24,463 nt of DNA from an uncultured bacterium (GCA_913009865.1 CAJVYK010000010.1:1-24463); one strand, 5' to 3'. Numbered from the stretch's first letter, positions 1 to 7,093 are shown. A program made the numbers and translations. Notes: a model not told the origin generated them from the letters alone.

Positions 1-626
1 AGGCTCTGCTGCACGGCCTTTTTGAAGGCCCTGGAACCGACGAGCAAATACGTTCTGAATTACGGGCGCTGGCGGAAGCTGAGGGGCTGAGCCGGCTTTA
101 CGCCGAGCTGTCCCAAATCGACCCAGCCGCAGCCGAGCGCATCCACCCCAACGATTCCAAACGTATAATCAGGGCATTAGAGGTCTATAAACTCACGGGC
201 GAACCCATCTCGAATTTCCAGCGGCAATGGGCCATAGACAATTCGCCGCACAAATGGACGGTAATCGGTTTACGGCGGGAAAAATCTGACGCTAACAGCC
301 GGATAAATCAGCGGGCAAAAAAAATGATTACTGCAGGGCTGGTTGACGAGGTCAAAGGGCTGTTAGCTGAAGAGAGTCCTTTAAGTCAGCAGTCGCGTGC
401 TGCGATTGGCTACGCTGAGATAATTGATTATTTGAATGGCAAGACGAATCTGGAAGATGCGACTGAACAGATAAAGAAGAACACCCGCCGTTTTGCCAAG
501 AGCCAGCGTACCTGGTTCAGGACTTTCCGGGACGTTCACTGGCTGGATATCGAGCCGGAAGAGCCGTTTGAAAGTATCTTCGAGCGAGCGAAAACTTTGC
601 TAAGCGGTATCGAACAAACGTCTTAG
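1..626 (+). CDS. miaA: tRNA dimethylallyltransferase, 3' part (5' end outside window)
   Basis: MiaA transfers a dimethylallyl group from DMAPP to N6 of A37 in tRNAs that read codons starting with U. The reading frame is open from base 3 to the TAG at 624-626, about 207 residues. The N-terminal P-loop and first catalytic part lie outside the window. Family signatures remain: a segment ending in SKRIIRALEVYKLTGEP (about residues 54-70), then WTVIGL, then a C-terminal part with GLVDEVKGLL, AIGYAEIIDYL and KKNTRRFAKSQRTWFR, the tRNA-binding region. Nothing looks broken after the truncation. Its stop codon overlaps the stop codon of the convergent ATP-cone gene. The identification is firm; the missing start is only a window or contig edge. 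Confidence 0.96.
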   Translation, partial: ALLHGLFEGPGTDEQIRSELRALAEAEGLSRLYAELSQIDPAAAERIHPNDSKRIIRALEVYKLTGEPISNFQRQWAIDNSPHKWTVIGLRREKSDANSRINQRAKKMITAGLVDEVKGLLAEESPLSQQSRAAIGYAEIIDYLNGKTNLEDATEQIKKNTRRFAKSQRTWFRTFRDVHWLDIEPEEPFESIFERAKTLLSGIEQTS

Positions 627-1204
627 ACGGTTTGCAGTTGTCGTTGTGCCCGCAGTACAGCGGCCGTATCGCCAAGAACAAGCTGCTTTATTAAACTGGC
701 CGGAACCAAACTAATACCCGTACTGAATATTTTTTCTTCGACCATTGCTGCAATCGTCCGTGCCGTCTGCCGACAGATGCCGTACCTGGCTACGAGGCCG
801 TCGGTTATTATTGACTTGTCCCATCTACTTCTGCCGTCCGGTTCTTCAGTTCTGCACAACAATTCAGCGTCCGCCAGCTCGCAAATATTAACTGAAACAA
901 CCTCAACTCTGCTGCGCTTGAGCTTACGCTCGAAATGATGTTCACTCAGCACAACCGCTGCATCTTCATAGCTGGTAGCCGCCAAAACCGCTTTAATTGC
1001 GGAGAAAATTTCACTGCTGGTTGCGCTGCGGGGCTCTTTTTTGTGATAAAGAAAATACGTCACCGCTTCAGCCAGTTGTTCGGCAATTGAAATCTCGGCC
1101 TGTCCAGTCTGCGCCAGCGCCTTACCGATAGTTCCTATGACTTTGGTATGCAAATACTCCTCGATGCCGCCGTTTGCCTTTACGACTTTAAGCTGCCATT
1201 TCAT
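623..1204 (-). CDS. ATP-cone domain protein (probable double ATP-cone)
   Basis: About 193 residues. The N-terminal 95 resemble an ATP-cone, the nucleotide-sensing domain of NrdR and ribonucleotide reductases: a VVKANGGIEEY beta-hairpin start, then TKVIGTIGKAL, then SATSSEIFSAIKAVL and YEDAAVVLSEHHFERKLKR. The C-terminal 70 (RWDKSIITDGLV, then RTIAAMVEEKIFSTG, then SLIKQLVLGDTA) look like a second, degenerate cone. No catalytic reductase domain and no zinc ribbon is visible. It lies 149 bases downstream of nrdR on the same strand, so a role in dNTP sensing is plausible but inferred. Start is uncertain: ATG at 1204 has AAGG 6 bases upstream; GTG at 1210 has AGGGAGG 7 bases upstream and would add two residues. 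Confidence 0.8.
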   Translation of the reverse strand: MKWQLKVVKANGGIEEYLHTKVIGTIGKALAQTGQAEISIAEQLAEAVTYFLYHKKEPRSATSSEIFSAIKAVLAATSYEDAAVVLSEHHFERKLKRSRVEVVSVNICELADAELLCRTEEPDGRSRWDKSIITDGLVARYGICRQTARTIAAMVEEKIFSTGISLVPASLIKQLVLGDTAAVLRAQRQLQTV

Positions 1205-1226
1205 TCCCACCCTTTTGCCTCCCTGC

Positions 1227-1261
1227 ACGACAAACTAAAAACTCAAAGCTAACAACGAAAA
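1227..1261. repeat. Heptamer-register tract upstream of ATP-cone gene
   Basis: Five consecutive 7-base words in exact register, for example ACTAAAA then ACTCAAA. The tract begins about 17 bases upstream of the GTG candidate start of the ATP-cone gene. It is one member of the window-wide heptamer family. Confidence 0.6.
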
Positions 1262-1310
1262 AGTATTTCGCCAAAAAGGACGGACAGAATTTTAAATTTC
1301 AAGTCTCGGC

Positions 1311-1352
1311 TTTGTGTTTTGAGCTTTGCATTTTACATTTTACACTTCTCAC
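1311..1352. repeat. Heptamer-register tract at the nrdR 3' end
   Basis: Six consecutive 7-base words, most of the form TTTnnnn (TTTGAGC, TTTGCAT, TTTACAT). It ends one base before the nrdR stop codon. No hairpin or T-run makes it a standard terminator. Confidence 0.7.
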
Positions 1353-1353
1353 C

Positions 1354-1845
1354 TCAGCCATCGAAGAGTTTCGGCTGCCCACTATGCTCAGCTTCGGCGA
1401 TAACCTGACTGACTTCCTCAATCAACTCATCCGCATCTTTAAAGTCGCGATAGACGCTTGCAAAGCGAATATATGCAACCTTATCAACGCCGCGAAGATG
1501 CTTCATTACACTTTCACCGATAAAAGTTGATGGAACCTCCTTATCGAAGTTGCGGAATATATCCTCTTCGGCCTTATCAGCTATTTGTTGAATCTGCTCT
1601 ACCGGGACCTCTCTCTTGTAACAGGCCTTTTGCAAACCGCCGATGATTTTGTCCCTGTCGTAGGGGACCCGTGAATTGTCTTTTTTCACCACGCAGAGCT
1701 TAAAGTGCTCACCTATCTTTTCATACGTGGTAAAACGTCTTTCGCACACCAGGCATTGGCGCCGGCGTCTGATTACTCTGCCCGCCTCGCTCGAACGCGA
1801 ATCAACAACTTTATCCCGATCCTCCTTGCAAAAAGGACATCTCAT
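1354..1845 (-). CDS. nrdR: Transcriptional repressor NrdR
   Basis: NrdR is the ATP/dATP-sensing repressor of ribonucleotide reductase genes. About 163 residues, a normal length. The N-terminal zinc ribbon has CPFC (residues 3-6) and CLVC, with the conserved VVDSR and RRRRQC between them and RFTTYE after. An ATP-cone follows from about residue 49 (VVKKDNSRVPYDRDKI to HLRGVDKVAYIRFASVYRDF). The ATG at 1845, giving MRCPFC, is the family's normal start. A TTG at 1863 is in frame but would add six atypical residues. No strong ribosome-binding site is visible. A sigma-70-like promoter with a NrdR-box-like spacer lies about 150 bases upstream, suggesting autoregulation. The ATP-cone gene follows on the same strand. 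Confidence 0.96.
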   Translation of the reverse strand: MRCPFCKEDRDKVVDSRSSEAGRVIRRRRQCLVCERRFTTYEKIGEHFKLCVVKKDNSRVPYDRDKIIGGLQKACYKREVPVEQIQQIADKAEEDIFRNFDKEVPSTFIGESVMKHLRGVDKVAYIRFASVYRDFKDADELIEEVSQVIAEAEHSGQPKLFDG

Positions 1846-1871
1846 CGCAAATTTAAGGCTCAAATCTTAAA

Positions 1872-1955
1872 AATGAAAAGTATAGCGTAAAACTCAAACC
1901 CGTTTCAGGTCACTGCTTGCTGTATGAGTTTTTAATTTTAAGTTTTACGCTTTTC
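1872..1955. repeat. Imperfect inverted repeat in the nrdR leader, right arm in heptamer register
   Basis: The left arm (about 1872-1900, containing GCGTAAAACTC) is complementary to the right arm (about 1926-1955, containing AAGTTTTACGC). The right arm is four consecutive heptamers at 1926-1953 (GAGTTTT, TAATTTT, AAGTTTT, ACGCTTT). If transcription starts near 1988, this forms a stem-loop in the nrdR leader. A regulatory role is not shown. Confidence 0.5.
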
Positions 1956-1973
1956 TAATAATACCATTTAATA

Positions 1974-2018
1974 CCATATCTCGCCACTATCGCTCATTTT
2001 AAGTCCAAGATATAGTAT
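1974..2018 (-). promoter_or_regulatory. Candidate paired NrdR boxes
   Basis: NrdR boxes follow roughly acaCWATATaTWGtgt and usually occur as pairs about three helical turns apart. The minus-strand sequence at 2003-2018 has core CTATATCTTG (2006-2015), 9 of 10 core positions, and lies between the -35 and -10 elements. A weaker site, CGAGATATGG (1974-1983), is centred 32 bases away. The first site is good; the second is poor alone and matters only for its spacing. Confidence 0.5.
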
Positions 2019-2023
2019 GTCAA
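1996..2023 (-). promoter_or_regulatory. Predicted sigma-70 promoter of nrdR
   Basis: On the minus strand, TTGACA (2018-2023) and TAAAAT (1996-2001) are separated by 16 bases, close to consensus. Transcription would start near 1988 and run into nrdR after a leader of about 140 bases. Confidence 0.6.
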
Positions 2024-2124
2024 AAAAAAACTTGCAAAATTCCGTCTCCGGCCCTGGTGAGAAGCTGTTAAGTTTTACTTCAGCCGCTCCCAATTCGTGG
2101 CTGGATAAGCATTAAGGAGAAAAA

Positions 2125-2152
2125 GTTAAAAAAACTGTGAGTTTTTTTTAAC
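2125..2152. other. A/T-rich hairpin
   Basis: GTTAAAAAAACT (2125-2136) pairs with 2140-2152 around a GTG loop, with one extra T. The stem is nearly all A-T pairs, so weak as RNA. It may be a backup terminator behind the GC-rich hairpin at 2168-2199. Confidence 0.35.
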
Positions 2153-2167
2153 CGGCGTTTTTTTTGT

Positions 2168-2199
2168 AAAAAAAGCCCCTGCGCCCGAAGCGCAGGAGC
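2168..2199 (-). terminator. Rho-independent terminator (minus strand)
   Basis: CCTGCGC (2178-2184) and GCGCAGG (2190-2196) form a perfect 7-bp stem around a 5-base loop, extendable by GC pairs after one mismatch. On the minus strand a run of seven T follows (complement of 2168-2174). It could end the candidate small RNA starting near 2258, readthrough from the parvulin gene, or both. Confidence 0.8.
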
Positions 2200-2258
2200 C
2201 AACCCAGAAAGAAACTTATATGCCCCCCACAAAGTTTTCTTCGAAATCCTTTTGTCTC
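2168..2258 (-). ncRNA. Candidate small RNA, about 90 nt
   Basis: Between a promoter-like sequence (2264-2294) and a strong terminator (2168-2199) lies about 90 bases with no credible ORF. Read on the minus strand it contains GAAGAAAACTT pairing imperfectly with AAGTTTCTTTC around a loop holding a run of six G, followed by the terminator hairpin. The length and exposed G-run fit a trans-acting sRNA. Alternatively it is the 3' UTR of the parvulin transcript. No known RNA family was recognised. Confidence 0.45.
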
Positions 2259-2263
2259 CGCCA

Positions 2264-2294
2264 ATTATATAAAGTCTAATATACGATTCGCCAA
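2264..2294 (-). promoter_or_regulatory. Promoter-like sequence for the candidate small RNA
   Basis: On the minus strand, TTGGCG (2289-2294) is followed 17 bases later by TATATA (2266-2271), or 19 bases later by a perfect TATAAT (2264-2269). The -10 region is good and the -35 mediocre. Predicted start about 2256-2258. Confidence 0.4.
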
Positions 2295-2362
2295 GGGACA
2301 AGCGGATTATCGATTTTAAATCGGGAGTGAAATATAAAAATCAGAAAACAGAAGGCGGAACT

Positions 2363-3220
2363 TTATACTTCTTCGATTTTAGCTTTACTTTTCAACCGGT
2401 CCACAAACTCATCGGCCGCCTTACTCCGCATCTGCTTTTTCAGTTCGCTGACAATATGGTCTTTTACTTCTTCAAGACTATGCACACACGCCTGCTTTCT
2501 GTCGTAGAGTTTAGCTATATGAAATCCGAAGCGTGTGCGAAAAACACCGCTTACTTCTCCGAGCCCCAGATTGAAAACCACATCCTCGAACTCTTCGACC
2601 ATTTGTCCCTTTGTAATATAGCCCAGGTCTCCGCCGTTATCAGGGCAGTCGGAGTATTTTGTTACCAGCGTTTCAAAAACCGCACCGTTATTTAATTCAT
2701 CCTGTGCTTTTTTTATGATGTCATGCGCAGCCGTTTCGTCCACCTGCCAGTTTATATGTTTTACTATATGGCCCACTCTTACCTGCTCAGCGGATTTGAA
2801 TTGTTCTTTGTTCTCATCATAGAATTTTAAGACGTTTTCTTGCGACGGCTCAGGAATATCTTTACAGGCATTCTGCAGCATCCGCTCAATTTTCATTTGC
2901 AGCTCAATGCTCTCTTTTATTTTTTCTTCATCTTCAGCTTCAAGCTCTTCGGCAAACCGCTCATTTCCTGCATACTGTTTTTTCATTTCCGCCAAAGCAG
3001 TTTCGATTTCAGCGTCGGGTATTTTTCTGCTGTCTTTTTTTGCCGCCTGTTCGATTAGCGTCTTTTCAATCACATTTTCTTTTGACCAGTCAAGCAGCTG
3101 CACCTCCCGCTCTTTAGGGTCATGGTCGCTGAATACCTGTTCATAGTGCGGCCTCAGTCGTTCAGCTTCCCGCTGTATTGCGGCATCTTCGATTTTTTCA
3201 CCATTAACGATTAAAGTCAT
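2363..3220 (-). CDS. Parvulin-type peptidyl-prolyl cis-trans isomerase, cytoplasmic
   Basis: About 285 residues starting MTLIVNGEKI. Residues 1-130 are a helical, charged SurA/PrsA-like N-terminal chaperone region. Residues about 145-240 are a parvulin rotamase domain with VRVGHIV, FETLVTKYSDCPDNGGDLGYI and FRTRFGFHIAKL, the family's conserved segments. A charged helical tail follows. There is no signal peptide or lipobox, so it should act in the cytoplasm, unlike SurA or PrsA. The ATG at 3220 is preferred: the frame stays open to 3316, but that extension overlaps the thyA 3' end and is a translation of a heptamer tract. No clear ribosome-binding site. The gene is 79 bases downstream of thyA and may be cotranscribed. 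Confidence 0.88.
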   Translation of the reverse strand: MTLIVNGEKIEDAAIQREAERLRPHYEQVFSDHDPKEREVQLLDWSKENVIEKTLIEQAAKKDSRKIPDAEIETALAEMKKQYAGNERFAEELEAEDEEKIKESIELQMKIERMLQNACKDIPEPSQENVLKFYDENKEQFKSAEQVRVGHIVKHINWQVDETAAHDIIKKAQDELNNGAVFETLVTKYSDCPDNGGDLGYITKGQMVEEFEDVVFNLGLGEVSGVFRTRFGFHIAKLYDRKQACVHSLEEVKDHIVSELKKQMRSKAADEFVDRLKSKAKIEEV

Positions 3221-3238
3221 ATTTCGCTGCCGTTTCAA

Positions 3239-3301
3239 ATGATTAAGGATTATTGATAAATGATTACTTGTTTTTTCCTGTATTCTGTTTTCTACATTCT
3301 C
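3239..3301. repeat. Heptamer-register tract between thyA and the parvulin gene
   Basis: Nine consecutive 7-base words fill the spacer. The first four resemble ATGATTA and the last five resemble TATTCTG, with no break in register. The tract runs into the thyA stop codon (3300-3302), so the last base pairs of thyA belong to it. Confidence 0.75.
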
Positions 3302-4187
3302 AATTGCCTTTTGCATACCAGTCCGGGTCCTGCTCCAGCTTTTCTCTGGCCTCTTTCGTCATCATTTCAAAAGCCGGATGTGTACTTTCCCACGCTCTCT
3401 GGTCGAACGGGCTTTGCCGCATCTTTTCAATTTCAGGAACGGCCTCGTCGAAGTAACTGCCGTAGATATGCAGTGAATCGCTTATATCCACGTATCTTCC
3501 GACTGCGACCGGCTTATTTAATTTTTTACTGATTGCCTCAGCGATAATTTTTTGCAGGTCTGTCAGTGCATAGACATTCATAAACCATGCTTTATACAGG
3601 TCTCTGCTTCGCCAGTGCGTATTCATATTAAGCGTCAGTTTGCCTGTTTCGTCGGCAATCAGCCGGCACCATATTCTCTGCAGGCAGGGCGGGTCGTCTG
3701 TTTGCGGGTCAGCGGTGGGCATCCAGGTAATCGCCTGTGCTCTTCTGGTATGCGCTGTTTGTGCGAGTGAATCGATAATATACTGAATCTGGTCAACTTT
3801 CTTAAACGGCTTTGGCGAATCAGCGCTGCGTATATTTTCTACCGGGCAGTATGCGAACAGGCGTTCGTGATATGTATAGGTCCATTTGCCCGCAGCGGCA
3901 TCAATCCAGTGGTCGTGAATACCGTTGACTACTTCCTGCCGGTACGCTTCGAGTTCAGCCGGCCCGCCGGGGAAATTCTTATGAATTCTCGGCTCAGCGA
4001 AAGGGTTTGCAACGGTAATTACAACCGTTGCGTCCTTGCTCGGCTTATCTTCCGGCTTATCGTACTGTGTTTTAATTTCCAGCCCATTATCCCAAACCGC
4101 CAGCACAGCTTTTTCCCACGCCTCCGGCAGACAGTCAGCGGTTATCGAAATTACAGGTATATTAGCAGTCGATGCAGCAGTTGACAT
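3300..4187 (-). CDS. thyA: Thymidylate synthase, archaeal-type ThyA
   Basis: ThyA methylates dUMP to dTMP with methylenetetrahydrofolate. The protein has 295 residues. The N-terminal part (PEAWEKAVLAVWDNG, DATVVITVANPFAEPRIHK, YRQEVVNGIHDHWI) matches the divergent archaeal-type branch rather than the E. coli form. The catalytic cysteine is probably in DDPPC (about residue 168). HWRSRDLYKAWFMNVYAL aligns with the phosphate-binding RSxD and with the motif holding the dUMP-specific Asn; that Asn is present, favouring dUMP over dCMP as substrate. SLHIYGSYF corresponds to the HxY motif. ATG at 4187 has AGAGG about 7 bases upstream. The family is firm; a nucleotide hydroxymethylase is a less likely alternative. 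Confidence 0.88.
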   Translation of the reverse strand: MSTAASTANIPVISITADCLPEAWEKAVLAVWDNGLEIKTQYDKPEDKPSKDATVVITVANPFAEPRIHKNFPGGPAELEAYRQEVVNGIHDHWIDAAAGKWTYTYHERLFAYCPVENIRSADSPKPFKKVDQIQYIIDSLAQTAHTRRAQAITWMPTADPQTDDPPCLQRIWCRLIADETGKLTLNMNTHWRSRDLYKAWFMNVYALTDLQKIIAEAISKKLNKPVAVGRYVDISDSLHIYGSYFDEAVPEIEKMRQSPFDQRAWESTHPAFEMMTKEAREKLEQDPDWYAKGN

Positions 4188-4542
4188 TTATTGCCTCTTT
4201 TTCTTTTTTTGCCACTAAACTCGTCGCTCGTGACTCGTCTTTTACCATTTGTTTTTTTCCTATACGCTAGCTCTCCTATGGAGTCCTCACGGACTGCCAC
4301 AGGTAAACGCTGCCCGCTGTACGCTAACTTTCTTCGTGGCTAAGTTTTTGTTTTTTGTCTTTTGTTTTTTTTCGACACAGATACCTATACCTAAGGCACA
4401 GGTGGCATAAATTTACACTGATACCCAAGGCATAAATTTACACTGTTTTTTTCTTTTTTTTAATCTGTGTTCATCTGTGTCTGAGTTTTGTTTTTTTTCT
4501 ATACGCCATACGCTACCCGCTGTACGCTAATTTTCTTTGCGG
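4188..4542. repeat. 355-bp spacer made of short direct repeats
   Basis: No plausible gene. It holds heptamer tracts at 4219-4246 (ACTCGTC, GCTCGTG, ACTCGTC) and 4500-4534 (TATACGC, CATACGC, TACCCGC, TGTACGC), with a partial second copy of the latter words near 4303-4325. GGCATAAATTTACACTG occurs twice 25 bases apart (from 4404 and 4429). Other phrases (TTCGTGGC near 4334, ATCTGTGT near 4465) resemble phrases in other spacers here. No clear promoter was found. Confidence 0.7.
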
Positions 4543-5016
4543 CTATCTTTTAACTTTCAATTCTTCTTCGGTAATATTGTATTGTTTTCGGTATCGCAGC
4601 GGGATATCGGCCAGCATTCTTCTGGCTTTGAAAGCATAGACGCTATCCGGATACATCTGGATTATCTGACGGCAGTAATCGACCATTTGTTTGAAGCCCA
4701 TACCAGGCAGTCGGCCTTTCTTTCTTTCGAACAAGGCCATCTCGAAGAGTTGCTCAGCCCGCACTTTATCTTCCAGAGAAAGTTCTTTGAACTGTGTGTT
4801 GTTCGGTTCAATTGTCTTTGGTGTCCGTCTTCTCTTTGTGCTCTGCCGTACCTGCGGCTCAGCTCGTAATCTTTCTTCATCCTGCTCCCACACATCATAA
4901 ACGGTCTTCGGCTCAGGTTTGCCGGCCTCCTTTAGGCCGGTAAATTTACTCACCACAACAATCAGGCCTACAACTACAGCTGCAAACACTGCCACTTTCA
5001 GCCAAAACGTGCTCAT
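4543..5016 (-). CDS. Hypothetical membrane-anchored protein with TPR-like C-terminus
   Basis: 157 residues, not recognised as a named family. One N-terminal transmembrane helix (about residues 6-23, LKVAVFAAVVVGLIVVVSKF) without a lipobox is followed by a charged linker (about 30-75). The C-terminal helical part (about 78-150) includes KVRAEQLFEMALFERKKG and VDYCRQIIQMYPDSVYAFKARRML, which read like one or two TPR-type helix pairs. Likely anchored in the inner membrane with the helical part outside, or inside if the orientation is reversed. It is minus strand, divergent from ribE. ATG start at 5016. Confidence 0.7.
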   Translation of the reverse strand: MSTFWLKVAVFAAVVVGLIVVVSKFTGLKEAGKPEPKTVYDVWEQDEERLRAEPQVRQSTKRRRTPKTIEPNNTQFKELSLEDKVRAEQLFEMALFERKKGRLPGMGFKQMVDYCRQIIQMYPDSVYAFKARRMLADIPLRYRKQYNITEEELKVKR

Positions 5017-5024
5017 TTTTAGAT

Positions 5025-5108
5025 TGATTATTGGTTATTGATAATCGATAATTGATACCTGATAATTCAATGGTAAATAAACAATAATCAATAGTCAATA
5101 GTCAATTT
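5025..5108. repeat. 12-unit heptamer-register tract upstream of ribE
   Basis: Twelve consecutive 7-base words with no insertion or deletion. The left half uses words like TGATAAT and the right half words like TCAATAG, roughly the reverse complement, so it can also form a weak hairpin. The tract ends 3 bases before the ribE ATG and leaves no Shine-Dalgarno sequence. This is the clearest case in the window. Confidence 0.85.
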
Positions 5109-5111
5109 AAA

Positions 5112-5753
5112 ATGTTTACAGGGCTTATAGAAACAGTTGCCACGGTAAAATCGGCTCGCCGAAGTGGGGCCGCGATGCGTCTGGCTGTAGATTTAGGCGG
5201 ACTGGCTGACGAAATCAAAATCGGCGATAGTATAGCTATAAACGGCCTCTGCCTGACCGTAGCCGGACTTGAGGGCAATTTTGCCTGCTTTGATGTAAGT
5301 AGCGAGACGCTTAAAAAATCAACATTAGGCAAATTAAAGCCGTCTTCGGTGGTCAACATCGAACGAGCTATGCAAGCCGCCGGGCGGTTTGGCGGCCATT
5401 TTGTCGCCGGCCATATCGACGGCACAGCAACGATTAAGTCGATTGAGCAGTCAGGCCGATTTGCCGATATAAAATTCACCGCCGAGCCGGCACTGCTCGA
5501 CCAAATGGTGGTCCGTGGCTCGGTTGCTGTTGACGGAATTTCCCTGACGATAGCCGAGTTGGACAGGGACAGTTTCAGCGTTGCCGTAATACCTGTAACA
5601 TTGCAGAAAACCACATTAGATAGCGCAAAAATCGGCGATTGTGTTAACATTGAAACTGATATAATCGTAAAGACGGTAAAAAGACAGCTCGAAAAGATTT
5701 TGCCGCAAAAGCAACCGCTAACAGCGGAAAAACTAAAGCAACTGGGCTTTTAA
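5112..5753 (+). CDS. ribE: Riboflavin synthase, alpha chain
   Basis: Riboflavin synthase dismutates two 6,7-dimethyl-8-ribityllumazine molecules to riboflavin and the pyrimidine precursor. 213 residues, normal length. Two homologous lumazine-binding barrels are visible: residues 1-97 start MFTGLIETV and contain SIAINGLCLTV, and residues 98-200 start HFVAGHIDGTA and contain SVAVDGISLTI. A short C-terminal helix should mediate trimerisation. The ATG at 5112 matches the invariant MFTG start, but no ribosome-binding site precedes it because the spacer is a heptamer tract. No FMN riboswitch was seen. pdxA follows after 39 bases on the same strand. Confidence 0.96.
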   Translation: MFTGLIETVATVKSARRSGAAMRLAVDLGGLADEIKIGDSIAINGLCLTVAGLEGNFACFDVSSETLKKSTLGKLKPSSVVNIERAMQAAGRFGGHFVAGHIDGTATIKSIEQSGRFADIKFTAEPALLDQMVVRGSVAVDGISLTIAELDRDSFSVAVIPVTLQKTTLDSAKIGDCVNIETDIIVKTVKRQLEKILPQKQPLTAEKLKQLGF

Positions 5754-5792
5754 TTCAATCGCCCAACTGTTTTTGTATAAACTGCAATTACT

Positions 5793-6836
5793 ATGAACAA
5801 AATCAACGGCAACAATTCGATAACCAACCAGCCGGTTATAGGCATAACGATGGGCGATCCGACTGGCATCGGCCCGGAGGTCGTTGTAAAGGCATTAGCT
5901 GAGGCGGATATACGCAAAGCCGCAAAGTTTATTATTTTCGGTATGAACGAACATCTCTGTTACGCCGCTGACAGAGCTGAGATTGAACCATTTTGGGACC
6001 GGTATCAGCACGAAAAACTCAGTAGAGATTACCCGCATAAAGTTGTAGTAGCCGATTACGACGAGTATTCGGCCCCTCCCTGGCTCAAAAGCCCCAGCAA
6101 GGGCGCCGGCGAGGCATCAATACGGTTTTGCCTCGATGCCATCGACGCCGCCCGGGCCGGCATTATAGATGCGGTAGTAACCGCGCCAATCAATAAAGCC
6201 AGCTGGAAGCTGGCCGGGGCAAAATGGCCGGGCCATACCGAAATGTTAGCCGACCGCTGCAAATCCAGGCGAAAAGCGATGATGTTCATTGCCGGCCCGT
6301 TAAAACTGGCTCTGGCAACAATTCACGAAGCGTTGTTTGAAGTTCGGCACAAGTTCAAAATCGGCTGCGTTTTCGAGCCGATAGACTTATTAAACACCGC
6401 TTTGAAGGAATACTTTCATATCGACAATCCCAAAATCGGCGTTGCCGCCCTGAATCCTCACGCCGGCGAGGCCGGCCAATTCGGCGATGAAGAACAGCGG
6501 ATAATTTCGCCGGCGATTTTATTAGCGCAGGAAGTGGGAATAAACTGTCTCGGCCCATTCGCCGCCGACACGCTCTTTCTGCGCGCTGTTCACGGCGAAT
6601 TCGACGCTGTGGTTGCAATGTATCACGACCAGGGTATGATCCCCGTAAAACTGCTCGCCTTCGAAAGAGCCGTTAACATTACTATCGGCATACCGATTAT
6701 CAGAACATCGCCTGCTCACGGCACAGCTTTCGATATCGCGGGCAAAAACCTTGCCAACCCAGCCGGTATGAAATCAGCCATAACCACAGCAATCCAGATG
6801 GCCGCAACGAAAAAGAATGTAGAATTGAGAATTTAG
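5793..6836 (+). CDS. pdxA: 4-hydroxythreonine-4-phosphate dehydrogenase
   Basis: PdxA oxidises 4-phosphohydroxy-L-threonine in the DXP-dependent pyridoxal phosphate pathway. 347 residues. The N-terminal signature GITMGDPTGIGPEVVVKAL is present. Metal-binding histidines are visible in WPGHTEMLAD, NPHAGEAGQFG and SPAHGTAFDIAG; VAMYHDQGMIPVKLL is also conserved. ATG at 5793 gives about 14 residues before the first strand. No clear ribosome-binding site. The last codons (VELRI and the TAG) lie inside a heptamer tract, so the extreme C-terminus is not family-derived. Probably cotranscribed with ribE. Confidence 0.96.
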   Translation: MNKINGNNSITNQPVIGITMGDPTGIGPEVVVKALAEADIRKAAKFIIFGMNEHLCYAADRAEIEPFWDRYQHEKLSRDYPHKVVVADYDEYSAPPWLKSPSKGAGEASIRFCLDAIDAARAGIIDAVVTAPINKASWKLAGAKWPGHTEMLADRCKSRRKAMMFIAGPLKLALATIHEALFEVRHKFKIGCVFEPIDLLNTALKEYFHIDNPKIGVAALNPHAGEAGQFGDEEQRIISPAILLAQEVGINCLGPFAADTLFLRAVHGEFDAVVAMYHDQGMIPVKLLAFERAVNITIGIPIIRTSPAHGTAFDIAGKNLANPAGMKSAITTAIQMAATKKNVELRI

Positions 6837-6909
6837 AATTAAAAAATAAAAACAGAAGCCAGAAGTCAGAAGCCAAAAAAAACTTCGTGAACTTCGTGTC
6901 CTTCGTGGT
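6822..6909. repeat. Heptamer tract over the pdxA stop, then a 9-base tandem repeat
   Basis: Eight 7-base words at 6822-6877 (GAATTGA, GAATTTA, GAATTAA, later AGCCAGA, AGTCAGA) begin inside the last pdxA codons and include its TAG. Words GAATTGA and GAATT-x recur, reversed, around 9180-9207. Three 9-base units starting CTTCGTG follow at 6883-6909. Confidence 0.75.
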
Positions 6910-6958
6910 GAGTACGATTGAGGATTAAAATAATCATTTATCATTAATCATTTATCAT

Positions 6959-7093
6959 ATGCAGACGAAGCGGCAAATTCAGCGGTTGCTCACCTCGGCA
7001 GGCCTCAGGCCAAACAAACGTCTCGGCCAGAATTTCCTCATTGATTTGAATCTTATGCAGCTGCTGATAGAATCTGCGAACGAGTACGATTGA
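6959..7093 (+). pseudogene. Truncated duplicate of the rsmA N-terminus
   Basis: Encodes 44 residues: the first 41 codons of rsmA (one substitution, GLRPNK in place of GVRPNK) then EYD and a TGA at the duplication junction. It includes the KRLGQNFLID segment but no SAM-binding motif, so it cannot be an active methyltransferase. It is probably a by-product of the tandem duplication; whether it is translated is unknown. Confidence 0.85.

Noticed and set aside
2168..2258. 6S RNA, SRP RNA or a known riboswitch
   Set aside because: Too short for 6S, lacks the SRP GGAA-type loop, and no riboswitch core was recognised.
2080..2301. 73-codon minus-strand ORF starting with TTG
   Set aside because: It runs straight through the 7-bp terminator hairpin, its T-run and the A/T hairpin; the peptide is low complexity and no ribosome-binding site is present.
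3221..3316. Longer start for the parvulin protein (32 extra residues)
   Set aside because: The extension overlaps the end of thyA and is a translation of a heptamer tract; MTLIVNGEKI at 3220 is the family-like start.
3300..4187. Nucleotide hydroxymethylase instead of thymidylate synthase
   Set aside because: The Asn that selects dUMP is present in the WFMNVYAL motif, and no phage-like neighbours occur; thymidylate synthase is the simpler call.
5025..5108. Heptamer tracts as a CRISPR array or phage integration site
   Set aside because: Units are 7 bases with no spacers, words change along the tract, and no cas or integrase gene is present.
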